A DNA stretch of 64,000 nucleotides from JAHOYW01 sp963664605 (GTDB lineage Bacteria > Verrucomicrobiota > Lentisphaeria > Victivallales > Victivallaceae): NCBI GenBank assembly GCA_963664605.1, contig OY761536.1:3038001-3102000 (forward strand), read 5' to 3'. The notes beneath the pieces are model-generated. The model did no database searches. It was not told the origin of the DNA and was given only the letters and a program-made list of their open reading frames with translations. The position numbers were made by a program, and so were the translations under genes. Positions 1-9,700 of this stretch are shown in pieces (the first letter of the stretch is position 1; each line of letters opens with the position of its first letter).

Positions 1-36
1 ACAACATACGAGTATTAGTAATTGATTTAAAAACAT
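1..36 (-). CDS. N-terminus of a secreted GH42-like hydrolase, cut by the left edge
   Basis: Reading leftwards from the ATG at 36, the twelve visible codons give MFLNQLLILVCC, the start of a signal peptide. It matches the start of the hydrolase at 4391 (MIFKQLLVLVCC), and the upstream bases AAGGTAATATAATG are shared with that gene. I infer a paralogue of the 4391 enzyme, transcribed leftwards from the promoter at 431-459. Only 36 bases are visible, so the assignment rests on this local match alone. Confidence 0.55.
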   Translation of the reverse strand, partial: MFLNQLLILVCC

Positions 37-254
37 TATATTACCTTGTGAGCCAATTTCAAAACTGTTGGCTTCCTTTTGTTAAAAATTATATTTTTCA
101 CGTATCAAAAATAATTTTGACGCGTTCGATGAGTTTTTTATAAAACTCCACCAAAAACCTGATTGTGTGTATGTTGCCCCCCTATCTCTAGTTTTATTGG
201 TTTCTGATTTTTAAAGTCAATTTTATTAAACACTTTTAAAATTAGCTCATTCTC

Positions 255-372
255 CTAGATTGAAAAGTTTATTCCGTAACAATTTGTTTCATTTTATCCA
301 TCGCTGTTTTTAAGCAGTCAGTCTGACTAACTATAAAGAGTATTGTTAGTTAAATCATAAACATCTGATATC
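255..372 (-). pseudogene. Relic of the GH42-like hydrolase gene (C-terminal end only)
   Basis: Read on the minus strand, this stretch closely matches the last ~120 bases of the hydrolase gene ending at 14908 (coding for VYDLTNNTL ... ITNYYGINFSI-like residues). It now has in-frame stops after SDVYDLTNNTLYS. Directly upstream (373-404, minus strand) lies a leader matching the one before the 12731 gene, including AATCAGCAAGATATCA. Leader and C-terminus are joined at GATATCA, where the intact gene has GATGTCA near 14792. The simplest reading is a second copy of the gene that lost almost its whole coding region by deletion between short similar sequences. Confidence 0.75.
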
Positions 373-404
373 TTGCTGATTCCGCCGTTATTTTCAACAA
401 ACAA

Positions 405-459
405 TGCAACGTGTTTCTTTTATTGTTCCTATTATACTTGACTTAAGTTCTTTTGTCAA
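405..459 (-). promoter_or_regulatory. Consensus sigma70 promoter with LacI-type operator, directed left
   Basis: On the minus strand, TTGACA (459-454), a 17-base spacer and TATAAT (436-431) make a perfect sigma70 promoter. The semi-palindrome AGAAACACGTTGCA (418-405) sits just after the expected start of transcription, where a LacI-family repressor would block it. The promoter feeds the hydrolase relic and then the hydrolase start at the left edge. Bases 405-438 are the exact inverse of 666-699. Confidence 0.8.
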
Positions 460-644
460 TACCCCCTTATATTTTTTTAGGAAAAATTAACAAGGGAAGA
501 AAGCAAGGGTGTTTCTAATACTCTTGTTAAAGACACGTTACGCCGATTGAATATTGTTGCTTAATTTTCATAAAGGAATAAAAATACTTGAGTGGAAAAA
601 AGATTATTTTTGTTTTTTTTATCGCTGATTTTTGATTTATGGTA

Positions 645-699
645 TTGACAAACAAAAGAAAATAGAGTATAATAGGAACAATAAAAGAAACACGTTGCA
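645..699 (+). promoter_or_regulatory. Consensus sigma70 promoter with LacI-type operator for the regulator gene
   Basis: TTGACA at 645-650, a 17-base spacer and TATAAT at 668-673 form a perfect promoter ahead of the regulator gene. AGAAACACGTTGCA at 686-699 fits the LacI-family half-site pattern (nG-n-AAC, two bases, GTT-n-Cn). Its place downstream of the -10 box predicts repression, and it implies autoregulation by the adjacent LacI-type protein. Confidence 0.8.
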
Positions 700-723
700 T
701 AATAATATTAGGGATTGTATAAA

Positions 724-1749
724 ATGTTAATGGAAAAAAAAAGTTGTAATATCCGGGAACTGGCGAATTACCTAAAGGTTTCGCCGAGCACTGTTTCCCG
801 TGTAATGAACAATTCCAAGGGTGCTATAAGTCCAATGACGCGCAAGAGAGTTTTGGACGCGGCGAAGATGTTAAATTATTCCCCTAACATTAACGCGCAA
901 AGGTTTTTTTCCAAACGTACTAATGTGGTTGGTCTGGTTATTCCATCAAACGATAAGGATGGCGATTATATTTTAGAAGATCCACATCTCATGCGTGTCA
1001 TAAGCAGCCTGGGAACTGAGCTGAGAAAATATAGTATTCATATGCTGTTGCTATTTGCCGATGAAGCGTTTATCGCCGAGAAACAGTATCTTGACCATTT
1101 CAGAGGAAAGCATATCGACTCGTTGCTGATTTGGGGATGTCAGCTTGATGAAACATATCACGAAGATTTGCGTGCGCATGGTTTTCCGTATTTGTTTGTC
1201 GGAAACGTGCCGAAAAATAAAGATGGGGTTAATTATGTTGCTTGTGATTATCTAAGTTCTTCCATTAAAATTACCCGTTTACTTATAGAAGGAGGTGCAC
1301 AAAAACTATTATTTTTAGAAGGTTGCCACAATATAAGCGCAAGTGATACCCAGAAGCAAGGGGTACTGTCTGCTATGAAGGAAACAGGATTATCAGAAGA
1401 TTCTCTGTCGATAATGTATGGTGACTTTAAGAAAGAAAGCGGACGCAAAACGGCACTTAGTTTGCTCAAAGATAAAACTAAGTTGCCCGATGCAATACTG
1501 ACTGGGAATAATACTATGGCGATAGGCATTCTCGAAATATTCAAGGAGCAAGCACCGGAGCTGATAGATAAAATTAAAATTGCGAGTTTGGATACGGATA
1601 CGGAAAATTTACAGGGAACTGCGCTTTCAGCCAAAACAGACGATGTTAAACTCGGAGAATTGGCAGTTGAAACAATCATTGAACTTACGAAAAATAAAGG
1701 AATTAAAGTAGTAAAACTCGTGGAAAACAAAATTATAAAAGGTTTATAA
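724..1749 (+). CDS. LacI/GalR-family transcriptional regulator
   Basis: The 341-residue protein has the two parts of a LacI/GalR repressor. An N-terminal helix-turn-helix (NIRELANYLKVSPSTVSRVM, near residues 9-28) is followed by the hinge region and a periplasmic-binding-protein-like effector domain (from about residue 60, starting NVVGLVIPS). ATG 724 is preferred over TTG 715 because AGGGA precedes it at a usable distance; ATG 730 is also possible. The ligand is probably a sugar derivative, given the hydrolase genes around it. The facing promoters with operator copies suggest it controls itself and flanking hydrolase genes. Confidence 0.88.
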   Translation: MLMEKKSCNIRELANYLKVSPSTVSRVMNNSKGAISPMTRKRVLDAAKMLNYSPNINAQRFFSKRTNVVGLVIPSNDKDGDYILEDPHLMRVISSLGTELRKYSIHMLLLFADEAFIAEKQYLDHFRGKHIDSLLIWGCQLDETYHEDLRAHGFPYLFVGNVPKNKDGVNYVACDYLSSSIKITRLLIEGGAQKLLFLEGCHNISASDTQKQGVLSAMKETGLSEDSLSIMYGDFKKESGRKTALSLLKDKTKLPDAILTGNNTMAIGILEIFKEQAPELIDKIKIASLDTDTENLQGTALSAKTDDVKLGELAVETIIELTKNKGIKVVKLVENKIIKGL

Positions 1750-1877
1750 TTTAATTAAAATCAATAATAAAATAGGAGCAAGCAATACTGGTTAAAGTTG
1801 TATTTTAGTCGATTTCTCAAACTTTAAGATTGAAAAATAATAATTTAATAAAATCAGAAAACCATTAGGAGAGCATA

Positions 1878-2660
1878 ATGAAAAAGCAAAGTAAAAATTT
1901 CACACTCATTGAATTACTCGTCGTGATCGCTATCATAGCAATCCTCGCCTCAATGTTGTTGCCGGCACTGAATAAAGCACGCGATAAAGCTAAAGATATT
2001 TCATGTACCAACAACATGAAACAGCTTGGTACTGCGGGAAATATGTACACCGGAGACTATGATGGTTTCTTTATGCATAATGAACCTGTAACTTTTACCA
2101 AAAAGGCGACATGGGATAGGAAACTGCTTGACTATGTCACTAAACCTATAGCTAATTACGGCCTTCAAATTGGAGGAGGTGATTACACTACCTTGATGAG
2201 CCAATCAGCAACATTTCGTTGTCCTATGGATAATATTAAACGCACTTGGGACTCAACAATTCCAATTTCATATGCAGCAAACGGCAAATATGACCTTGAT
2301 CCTTTGAATTACAACGGGGTTGTTAATTATGATTGGAGTGCTAATGTTTCTAAACCAGCAAAAATAAACCAAATCAAAGCTACTTCAACCTCAATTTTTC
2401 TTGCTGAATTGCAAGCTCCCGCAAATGTCTTAAACTACCCCACCTTAGCCAATCCCCAAGCGTATAGTATTTATTTCGGAATTCCAAGTTCTGATTTAAC
2501 AAAGTTTCCACATAAAAAGGCATATGTAAAAGTAACTATGGTTGATGGACATGTGGAAACAAGTCACAGAGATGTCCTCGAAGGCAACCCAAACCGCCCC
2601 GGAGATGGTTCCGGATATGGAACCATGTGGGACGCAAAAAATCCTCACGGGGCACATTAA
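1878..2660 (+). CDS. Prepilin-type N-terminal domain protein (DUF1559-like pseudopilin)
   Basis: The 260-residue protein begins with a prepilin-like segment, KNFTLIELLVVIAIIAILAS, which serves as export signal and membrane helix and is processed by a type IV prepilin peptidase in known relatives. Next comes the conserved LLPALNKARDKAK...C..NMKQLG stretch, and near the C-terminus FPHKKAYVKVTMVDGH resembles the H-X9-DG motif of this family, here with ten intervening residues. A strong AGGAGAG site precedes the ATG. Such proteins are very abundant beside glycoside hydrolases in Lentisphaerota and Planctomycetota; their role in polysaccharide handling is not established. Confidence 0.85.
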   Translation: MKKQSKNFTLIELLVVIAIIAILASMLLPALNKARDKAKDISCTNNMKQLGTAGNMYTGDYDGFFMHNEPVTFTKKATWDRKLLDYVTKPIANYGLQIGGGDYTTLMSQSATFRCPMDNIKRTWDSTIPISYAANGKYDLDPLNYNGVVNYDWSANVSKPAKINQIKATSTSIFLAELQAPANVLNYPTLANPQAYSIYFGIPSSDLTKFPHKKAYVKVTMVDGHVETSHRDVLEGNPNRPGDGSGYGTMWDAKNPHGAH

Positions 2661-2813
2661 GCAAAAAACATAGTGAGATATTCCACATTATATTTTAAGT
2701 GGGTATCTGCCCGTGCAAATATTAAAGCTAATCTTCGAATAATAACATTACAATAATAAGTTTTTGAGATTGAAAGACTTTTGAAAGTTGTGAATACAAG
2801 GATAATTACAATT

Positions 2814-4223
2814 ATGATTTATCGACCACCTGAATCAGAACCTATGTGGGATACTTGGCTTTACCAGAATGGTGAAATTTACCATCTTTTCTTTCTTGCT
2901 CTTGCAGAAGGAAGAATCGGTCGGGCAAGCTCAAAAAACTTAATTGATTGGGATTATTTACCTCCTATTGAAAATATCGCTAAAAAAGGCGGTTGGAATG
3001 AAACAGGTATGAATTACACTGGTTGTACCGTAAAGCATAAAGATAAATACTATATGTCTTTTGGATCTGGAGAAGAATCTCCCATTGGAATGCTGGTATC
3101 TTCAGATCTCATGCAATGGAAACAACACCCGGAAAATCCTATACTTCCATCAAAGATTCCATACAAAATTGGTGGTTGCTGGCGCGACTTGAGTGCCTAC
3201 TATGACGCAAACGAAGAATGCTGGCATGGATATTTATACGCCACACATCAATCAGGAGTTCCTTCTATTGCTCATCTCACGACCAGTGATTATGAGCATT
3301 GGAATTACCAAGAACCTGTGTTTTTATGCGACGAATTCGTTCACATGGAGGTTCCTGATTATTTTGAGATGAGAGGGAAGCATTATCTGCTCTTCTCCAG
3401 TGTTCGTTCGCGCAAAGACACTTCTGGAAGAAAAGATGCCGCGGGAACCAGTTATGTCGTATCTGATCATCGCGACGGTCCTTATCATTTGCCGGATGCT
3501 CCTTTATTGCTGGGATCTGGACGGGGGCGACATGACCACTATGTAGGGCGAACTATAAAATATAATGGGAAACGTTTATTATATCATCACACCTGGGGAG
3601 CTACTGTTATTACTTGGGCAACTCCTAAAGTTGTTCATCAGGACGAGAATGGCAACCTAATGCTTAAATATTGGTCTGATTTAGATACGCTCGAAACCCG
3701 TACTTTACTACAACAGGATTGCATTAGTTGCGAAGCACAAGAAGGACGACAGGCGGTAAAGCTATTGGATGTCAAAGCAGCTGATGCGATGATTTCTTTT
3801 AATATTGATATCAGTGGTGCTTGGTGCGCAGGATTTTTTTGGCGAAATAAAGAAGTTATTCAAAAGGAATTAGGGAAAATCGAATCGGCTGTCGGTTTAA
3901 TGTTTAATAAAGAAGCTGATACCGTTTCTGTAGTCAATGTAAAACGCACGAAGCTCTTTAACGCATCGACGATTCTTTGTTCCCTCAAAGATGATTATCA
4001 ACAAGCTGGATTAATGGAGAAGGCGCTACATGTACGTATTCTAGTTCGTGCTCATATGGCTGAAATTTATATCAACGAACAGTGGATATTCTGTCTTGAT
4101 ATCTCTGATGCTCCAAAGAATGGTAATATGGGAGTTTTAGTAGAATCAGGTAAAGTAATTATCTCTAACTTGCGTATTGCTAAACTCAAGCCATTAAAAA
4201 TCGAAAAAAATGTGATATGTTAG
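2814..4223 (+). CDS. Five-bladed beta-propeller glycoside hydrolase (GH43/GH32-like)
   Basis: The 469-residue product has repeated blades with W-Y-L motifs. Three segments resemble the acidic sites of GH32/GH43 enzymes: MWDTWLYQNGEIYHLFF near the start, WRDLSAY near residue 135, and MEVPDYF near residue 190. The region after about residue 330 looks like an added beta-sandwich (VSFNI-type strands, CAGFFWRNKE). I see no signal peptide, so it is probably cytoplasmic. ATG 2814 is chosen over TTG 2781 because AAGGA precedes it and the propeller starts right after. The substrate is unknown; a fructoside, arabinoside or other furanoside or pyranoside is possible. Confidence 0.7.
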   Translation: MIYRPPESEPMWDTWLYQNGEIYHLFFLALAEGRIGRASSKNLIDWDYLPPIENIAKKGGWNETGMNYTGCTVKHKDKYYMSFGSGEESPIGMLVSSDLMQWKQHPENPILPSKIPYKIGGCWRDLSAYYDANEECWHGYLYATHQSGVPSIAHLTTSDYEHWNYQEPVFLCDEFVHMEVPDYFEMRGKHYLLFSSVRSRKDTSGRKDAAGTSYVVSDHRDGPYHLPDAPLLLGSGRGRHDHYVGRTIKYNGKRLLYHHTWGATVITWATPKVVHQDENGNLMLKYWSDLDTLETRTLLQQDCISCEAQEGRQAVKLLDVKAADAMISFNIDISGAWCAGFFWRNKEVIQKELGKIESAVGLMFNKEADTVSVVNVKRTKLFNASTILCSLKDDYQQAGLMEKALHVRILVRAHMAEIYINEQWIFCLDISDAPKNGNMGVLVESGKVIISNLRIAKLKPLKIEKNVIC

Positions 4224-4245
4224 TGGATCAATTAGCTTTGATTTA

Positions 4246-4380
4246 TTAATGCTCCCAGTTCCCCTGACAGTCACGAAATATTTTGGGTGATATTCCCACG
4301 TTCTTCTTGAACACATTGGAAAAGTGAAAGCAGTCGCAAAAGCCGAGCGCATCGGCAATATGCGCGATTTTATAAAAGAA
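4246..4380 (-). pseudogene. Relic of an AraC-family regulator (C-terminal HTH)
   Basis: Translated on the minus strand, this stretch gives IAHIADALGFCDCFHFSNVF followed by KKNVGISPKIFRD, the unmistakable end of an AraC-type DNA-binding domain, then a stop at 4246. Upstream of it the frame runs into the signal-peptide region of the plus-strand hydrolase, with no AraC similarity, so the rest of the gene is missing. The fragment ends a few bases before the hydrolase start at 4391, which marks a recombination junction. Confidence 0.8.
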
Positions 4381-4390
4381 AGGTAATATA

Positions 4391-6568
4391 ATGATTTTTA
4401 AGCAATTATTAGTACTCGTATGTTGTTGCTTTTTGGCCACAAGTACTCTAGCTGGAAAGGGCAAGGGCGTTGCTAAACTCAACACCGATATTTTTCCCTA
4501 CAACTTCAATATTAACGGGAAAGCGACTCTTCCGCAGATATTTTTTTTTAATACAGATAAAGGAAATTACAAATATCTACAACCTCAGGTAGAGAAGGCA
4601 TCCAAAGCAGGTGTGCATATATATTCCCTTGGTATCTGGACTCCACTTAAGCCGGGGGCGGACGAATTAAATTTTACGCGTTCAGATGGACTGCTTGATA
4701 AATTCATTGCCATCGATCCTAAAGCTAAGTTTCTGATTCGCTTGGGAATTGGTCCTAACAGTGACTGGCCGGCTTTCAGAACAAAAAACAAGTCTAACAT
4801 TGGCGAGTATTTTAAGTACGCAGATGGAACAAGCTCACATATTGTTTCTTTTGCCTCTGATGCATTCCAGGAACCGACCAGTATTCAGTTACGCAAAATT
4901 GTTAAACACTTTGAAAATAAATATCCTGAGCGCATACTTGTATATCAGGTATCTCCCCTCTTTAGTGAGATGTTCGACATGGCTTACCGCCAGAAGGGCG
5001 CTGACTACAGCATGGCTGCTACCAGCGCTTTTAGAAAATATCTTAAAAATCATTACCAAACAATTGCCGCATTGCGCAAGGCCTGGGGCGACAGCAAGGT
5101 AGATTTTAGCAATGCGCAAGTCCCGAGACCTAAAAAAGGGCGTTGGCCTATGCGGCATCGGCTTGACGAACGCATTAACGCATTTTACCATCCAGTGAAG
5201 GAGCGCGCGTGGATTGATTATTCAGAGTTCTACAGTAAACTCTTAGGCGATCATGTTATCCGCTGGTGTAAAGTCGTTAAAGAAGAGACCAATGGCAATA
5301 AGATGACTGCGGCTTTTTATGGTTATCTTGTTTCACTTCCGGGATCTTTCGCGGGACATTTTAATCTTGCCGAGGTGCTGAACAGTGAATATGTGGACAT
5401 TCTTTGTTCGCCTATATCCTATAGCGACAGAGCAACCGGAGGTCCCGGCAGTTTCATGTCTCCAGTGGATTCAGTTATTCTGAATAAAAAATTGTGGATA
5501 AACGAAGACGATACCAGAACGCATGCTATCGATGTTAAAGCTCATGGATTCAAGCCTGGGTTTTCCGCTACGTCTAATATCAGTGAAACAATCGGAGTAA
5601 TTGACCGTAATATTTCTAATATACTGACCCATGGCGCTGGAATATGGTGGATGGATTTGCATGCATCAGGCATGTTCAATTCTCAGGAAGTGTGGAATCT
5701 GATTAAAAAGAGACAATCCTTTTTCCGCAACTCAGAAGAGCCTAAAAAAAGTTACTCAGCCGATGTTCAGTTAATAGTTGATGAAAAGAGCAAGATGTAC
5801 TTTGCCGATGACTACAGTTTTGACAGAACTGTATTGCACCGTAATATAACTTCCCTGAGTAAATCCTCTGCCACTGTAGAAACATATCTGTTTTCAGACT
5901 ATGTAGCAGGAAAAACTCCGAAAGCTAAAATTGTTGTGTTTGCCACTACCTATAAAATGTCCAAAGCGCAGATGTCAGCTGTTAAAAAGCGCCTGGCGAA
6001 GGATAAAAGCCACCGGGTATGGTGTTTTCTGCCGGGCTATATAGATGGTAAAGGAAAATACAACACTGCCAATATAGAAAAACTCACTGGTTTCAATGTT
6101 AAGCTTGTTCCCGGGAAAGTTGCCTCAACTGGTAGTTACGGCAATTTCACAAAGCTTAAATTTCTTGAATGGTATGACAATCTTGACCTTGAAGAAAGGC
6201 CGGTTGTCAGCGCTAAAGGCTGTCAAATTATCGCTAAGTACGACTCGGACGGCAAGCCTTCCGCGGCGATGAAGATATCCAAAGGGATATACTCATTCTA
6301 TCTTGGTAACCCCGGAGCGAATGTCGGCATTTTCCGCAGTATCTTTAAAACCGCTAAAGTCCACATGTGGGCGGATAAGCCTGCCTTGGTAAACAAGAAC
6401 AACAAATACATCTTTGTTTACACCGGGAAAAAGGGAAAAATAACTCTCAATGTTCCTAGAGGTATTAAGCTTAAAACCATAGATGGTAAAGCTGTCATTC
6501 AGCGATACAAAAAAGTGTCACTGGACTTGGATAAAACCGGCGTTAAATGGTTCGAATACACGAAGTGA
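4391..6568 (+). CDS. Secreted GH42-like glycoside hydrolase
   Basis: The 725-residue protein has a signal peptide (1-21, MIFKQLLVLVCCCFLATSTLA) and a TIM-barrel-like catalytic region (about 35-440) related to GH42/clan A enzymes. Aligning the three paralogues in this window points to Glu193 (FSEMFD) as the likely acid/base and Glu372 (WINEDDTRT) as the likely nucleophile; this is inference. Behind it come a Rossmann-like beta-galactosidase-type domain (VIVFATTYKMSKAQ..., about 500-590) and a C-terminal beta domain. The substrate is unknown. The ATG follows AAAGGTAATATA, the same leader as the left-edge paralogue. The gene lies directly after an AraC relic and has no obvious promoter of its own. 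Confidence 0.75.
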   Translation: MIFKQLLVLVCCCFLATSTLAGKGKGVAKLNTDIFPYNFNINGKATLPQIFFFNTDKGNYKYLQPQVEKASKAGVHIYSLGIWTPLKPGADELNFTRSDGLLDKFIAIDPKAKFLIRLGIGPNSDWPAFRTKNKSNIGEYFKYADGTSSHIVSFASDAFQEPTSIQLRKIVKHFENKYPERILVYQVSPLFSEMFDMAYRQKGADYSMAATSAFRKYLKNHYQTIAALRKAWGDSKVDFSNAQVPRPKKGRWPMRHRLDERINAFYHPVKERAWIDYSEFYSKLLGDHVIRWCKVVKEETNGNKMTAAFYGYLVSLPGSFAGHFNLAEVLNSEYVDILCSPISYSDRATGGPGSFMSPVDSVILNKKLWINEDDTRTHAIDVKAHGFKPGFSATSNISETIGVIDRNISNILTHGAGIWWMDLHASGMFNSQEVWNLIKKRQSFFRNSEEPKKSYSADVQLIVDEKSKMYFADDYSFDRTVLHRNITSLSKSSATVETYLFSDYVAGKTPKAKIVVFATTYKMSKAQMSAVKKRLAKDKSHRVWCFLPGYIDGKGKYNTANIEKLTGFNVKLVPGKVASTGSYGNFTKLKFLEWYDNLDLEERPVVSAKGCQIIAKYDSDGKPSAAMKISKGIYSFYLGNPGANVGIFRSIFKTAKVHMWADKPALVNKNNKYIFVYTGKKGKITLNVPRGIKLKTIDGKAVIQRYKKVSLDLDKTGVKWFEYTK

Positions 6569-6798
6569 TAATCTGATTTGTTATTAAACTTTCTCCGATT
6601 CTTCCGTTTTTGATGCGGCTGTTTCGGAGAAATAGCCCTAACTGAATAACAGACCAAACAAAGAAAACTATAAACATAAGTCGTTAAAAATAAACAACTA
6701 AATGGATTTGTAGGATCCACAAAATAATTAACACTAAAGGAGGTGTGATAGCGGGTATGGGTATGATGCAAACTGAAATTTAACTTAGGGAGACGAAC
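6569..6798 (+). other. Intergenic region with weak hairpin and a possible 8-codon leader ORF
   Basis: A 7-bp stem (TCTCCGA ... TCGGAGA, about 6590-6629) follows the upstream gene but has no T-run. AAAGGAGGTG at 6736-6745 is a very strong ribosome-binding sequence, yet the large gene starts 54 bases later with its own AGGGAG site. It is followed at 6757-6783 by a tiny ORF, MGMMQTEI. This could be a leader peptide or chance. Confidence 0.25.
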
Positions 6799-9700
6799 AT
6801 GAAAAGAATAGTGAAATACTTAATGATGAAGTTTTTTTCAATCATAGTTATGTGCGGTTTCTCCGCATCGGTCTATTCACAGGTATCGTTCAATAACGGT
6901 GACTTTGAAGCAGGCAATACGGCCGGATGGAATGTCTTTAATCCCCACGGCAATAGTGTTAACTGGGCTGTCACGTCTGATTCTGAAGACGTCCATGGCG
7001 GAACATATGCTGGGCGTCTCAGCCAAAACAGCGGTGCTGATGAGATGGTGATCATTTTTCAATCCGTCGACGTTTCCAGTTTCGCGGCTGGTACGCTTTT
7101 GCGTGTTGCCTGGTACATCAAGACCGATAATCTCGTTTTCACAACACCGTCCAACAGCGCCGGGACGGTGTTGCGCTGTTCAAATAGTTCATGGGAACCA
7201 TTGGTATATTCTTACGCTTCGGGCTTACACGCGGGAACTACTGAGTACACGTTGGTCGAGCATCTTGTGGAGCTTCCAGCCGGTACTGCGGTTTTGGAAT
7301 GCATGATGAACATCCCGGAAATAGCAAGCGGTAGCCTTTGTTTTGATGATCTGACGGTAGAGGTCTTTGATGCTACCATGTCTTACGATCCCTCGGTTTT
7401 TCCCGATTGCGAGGTCTATCAGGATATTTCCGGTTCGCCACGGCTATCTATTAACGGTTATGATGAACCGCCCACCATGTTTTTCGGGAACACCGGCGGA
7501 CACGTGATTTACGACGAGATTGAAAAAGCGGGCGCTGCCGATGTAAACCTGATTCAGCTGGGCGTCGAACTTCCCTGGAATGGGTTTAGCACGGGACAGA
7601 TGGCACTGGCACTTGAACGTAATCCAAATGCGATGTTTTTGTTGCGCGTTAACATGTCTCCGCCCGCCAGTTGGCTAGCGGCAAACCCTCTGCCCAAAAT
7701 CGTTGCTGATGACGGCACCTTAATGAGTATATGCACCCTTGCTTCCGATGATTTGGCAGAAGAATGGAATCACCAACTAAATATAATGGTGCGCTTCCTG
7801 GCCCAGGGGCCTTTTAGCGACCGGATTATCAGCATCCACCCGACCTATCTTGAGGCCGGCGAATGGTTTTATCCGGAGATTAATCTTCACTATTACGATT
7901 ACAGCGAAGTCAACCGGGCTCGATTTGCCGATTGGGCTGCACAGCGTTACAATCAAAATCTGGGCGAATTAAATGCAGCCTGGCTGAAATCCTTGAGCGC
8001 TTTTTCGGAAATTCAGATCCCCCCTAGATCGGAATGGTTATCAGGCGATCAAGGGTGGTTTCGCGATCCGGCCCAACGCCGCTGGATGACCGATTATCAA
8101 TTGTACCACAATGACTTGGTTGCTGATCGAATCATTAGCATGGCTACGCAGCTCAAAAACCTTACCGCCGGCCGCATGCTGTATACCTGTTTTGGCGGCT
8201 ATCAGATGGAACTACTGCTCAATTCTTTTAGGCAAGGTGTCGGCAACTCGGGGCACATGTCGTTGCGCCGTGTGTTGGAGTCGCCCGATGTCGATATCAT
8301 CGCCAGCCCGACCTCTTATATGGATCGTGGCGACGGCGGTCCCTCCAACCTTATGGGACCAGTTGATTCGATTGCTCTGGCCGGCAAGCTCCAACTTCAA
8401 GAGGAGGATTCTCGCACATGGCTTTGGACGCCTTGGCCTGAGCCTGGAAACGACGGGGTTTTTTACCCGACAGAGTGGGATACCCTCCAGTGTCTGCGAC
8501 GCAATTTTGGGAATGTCCTGACTCATAATCTGGCGACTTGGTGGATGGATCTCAACGCCAATGGTGCTTTTAACGCGAACTCTATCTGGACCAATAACTC
8601 CACGTTAATTTCGATGTATGTGGACAGCATCCAACGCAAGCTTCCGGCAGCGCCGCAGGTGGCGTGGATCTACGACGAAGATACTCCTTTCTGGCTCAAG
8701 GGGGATTCCATAGACCTTACTATCCCCAATGGCTATACTCAGCGTAGCATCTTTCAGTCGCTGGGTGCGCAGGTGGGGTACTATCACATTCAGGATCTAG
8801 ACAAACTGCCCAACACCGTGCGCTTGATCGTTTTCATCAATACCTTCCGGATGGACGACAACGAACGGCTGTTGGTAGAAGCTGTGAAATCGCACGGACG
8901 CACGTTGCTGTGGCTCTATGCGCCGGGATATGTGACCGAAACTTCGCTGTCGATCCCTGCCATGTCCACACTGACTGGAATTCCGCTGGAACTGGCCTCA
9001 TCTTCTATGTCCACAGAGATGAGCGTGGTCGATATTTTTGCCCCCTTGACAAGTGGGCTGAGTGGGCACTCGTTCGGAGCCGGTACGGGAGCCATGCAGC
9101 CGGTCTTTAAAGCCGTTGCGGGAACTCCCGGGGTTCGCGCTTTGGGAACGTATACCCAAGGGGGCGGTGTGGGACTGGCGCTCAAAGAGTCGACCGCTTG
9201 GAATTCGATTTTCTGCGGAGCACCAGTACTCTCCCAGAAAACGTTGCGCGCCATTGCCCGTTATTCGGGGGTGAACTTGCAGGTGGATGGCGACAAGATT
9301 GACAACCAGACGGATGCGCTCCAGACCAACGGTCGTTATATGTATGTCTATGCAAGAGGTCAAGCGGGCCGGCGCAGTTTCCGATTGCCCTGCGAGCGCG
9401 TCCCTAACGGGGGGTTTGATCGTGAGACGGGCGCTTTGCCGACGAGCGGATTTGGACAATGGATCAGCCCAGATTCCGGATCTTTGACTGCATCCGTAGT
9501 GGATGGAGCGGGATATGGCGGAAGTAATGGGTTGAAGGTCGGTCCCTTCGCCCAGCAAGCCAACCAATTCAGCGTGCCGTTTTCGATTTCCCTGCCTGCA
9601 GAGGAAGGTCGTACCTATGATTATTCATGCCGGGTGCGTTTGAGCGGCTTGGACGCCTCGCAGGTTTCTGGAGGCAACTATATTTTCTTGCAAATGACTG

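Noticed and set aside
131..148. GAGTTTT/AAAACTC hairpin as terminator of the leftward relic
   Set aside because: AT-rich 7-bp stem without a T-run; too weak to call.
2781..2813. TTG start adding 11 residues to the GH43/GH32-like protein
   Set aside because: ATG 2814 has an AAGGA site and begins the domain; the upstream residues look like untranslated sequence.
4246..4485. A 79-codon minus-strand gene
   Set aside because: Only its last ~43 codons are AraC-like; the upstream part is antisense to a signal peptide. Recorded as a relic instead.
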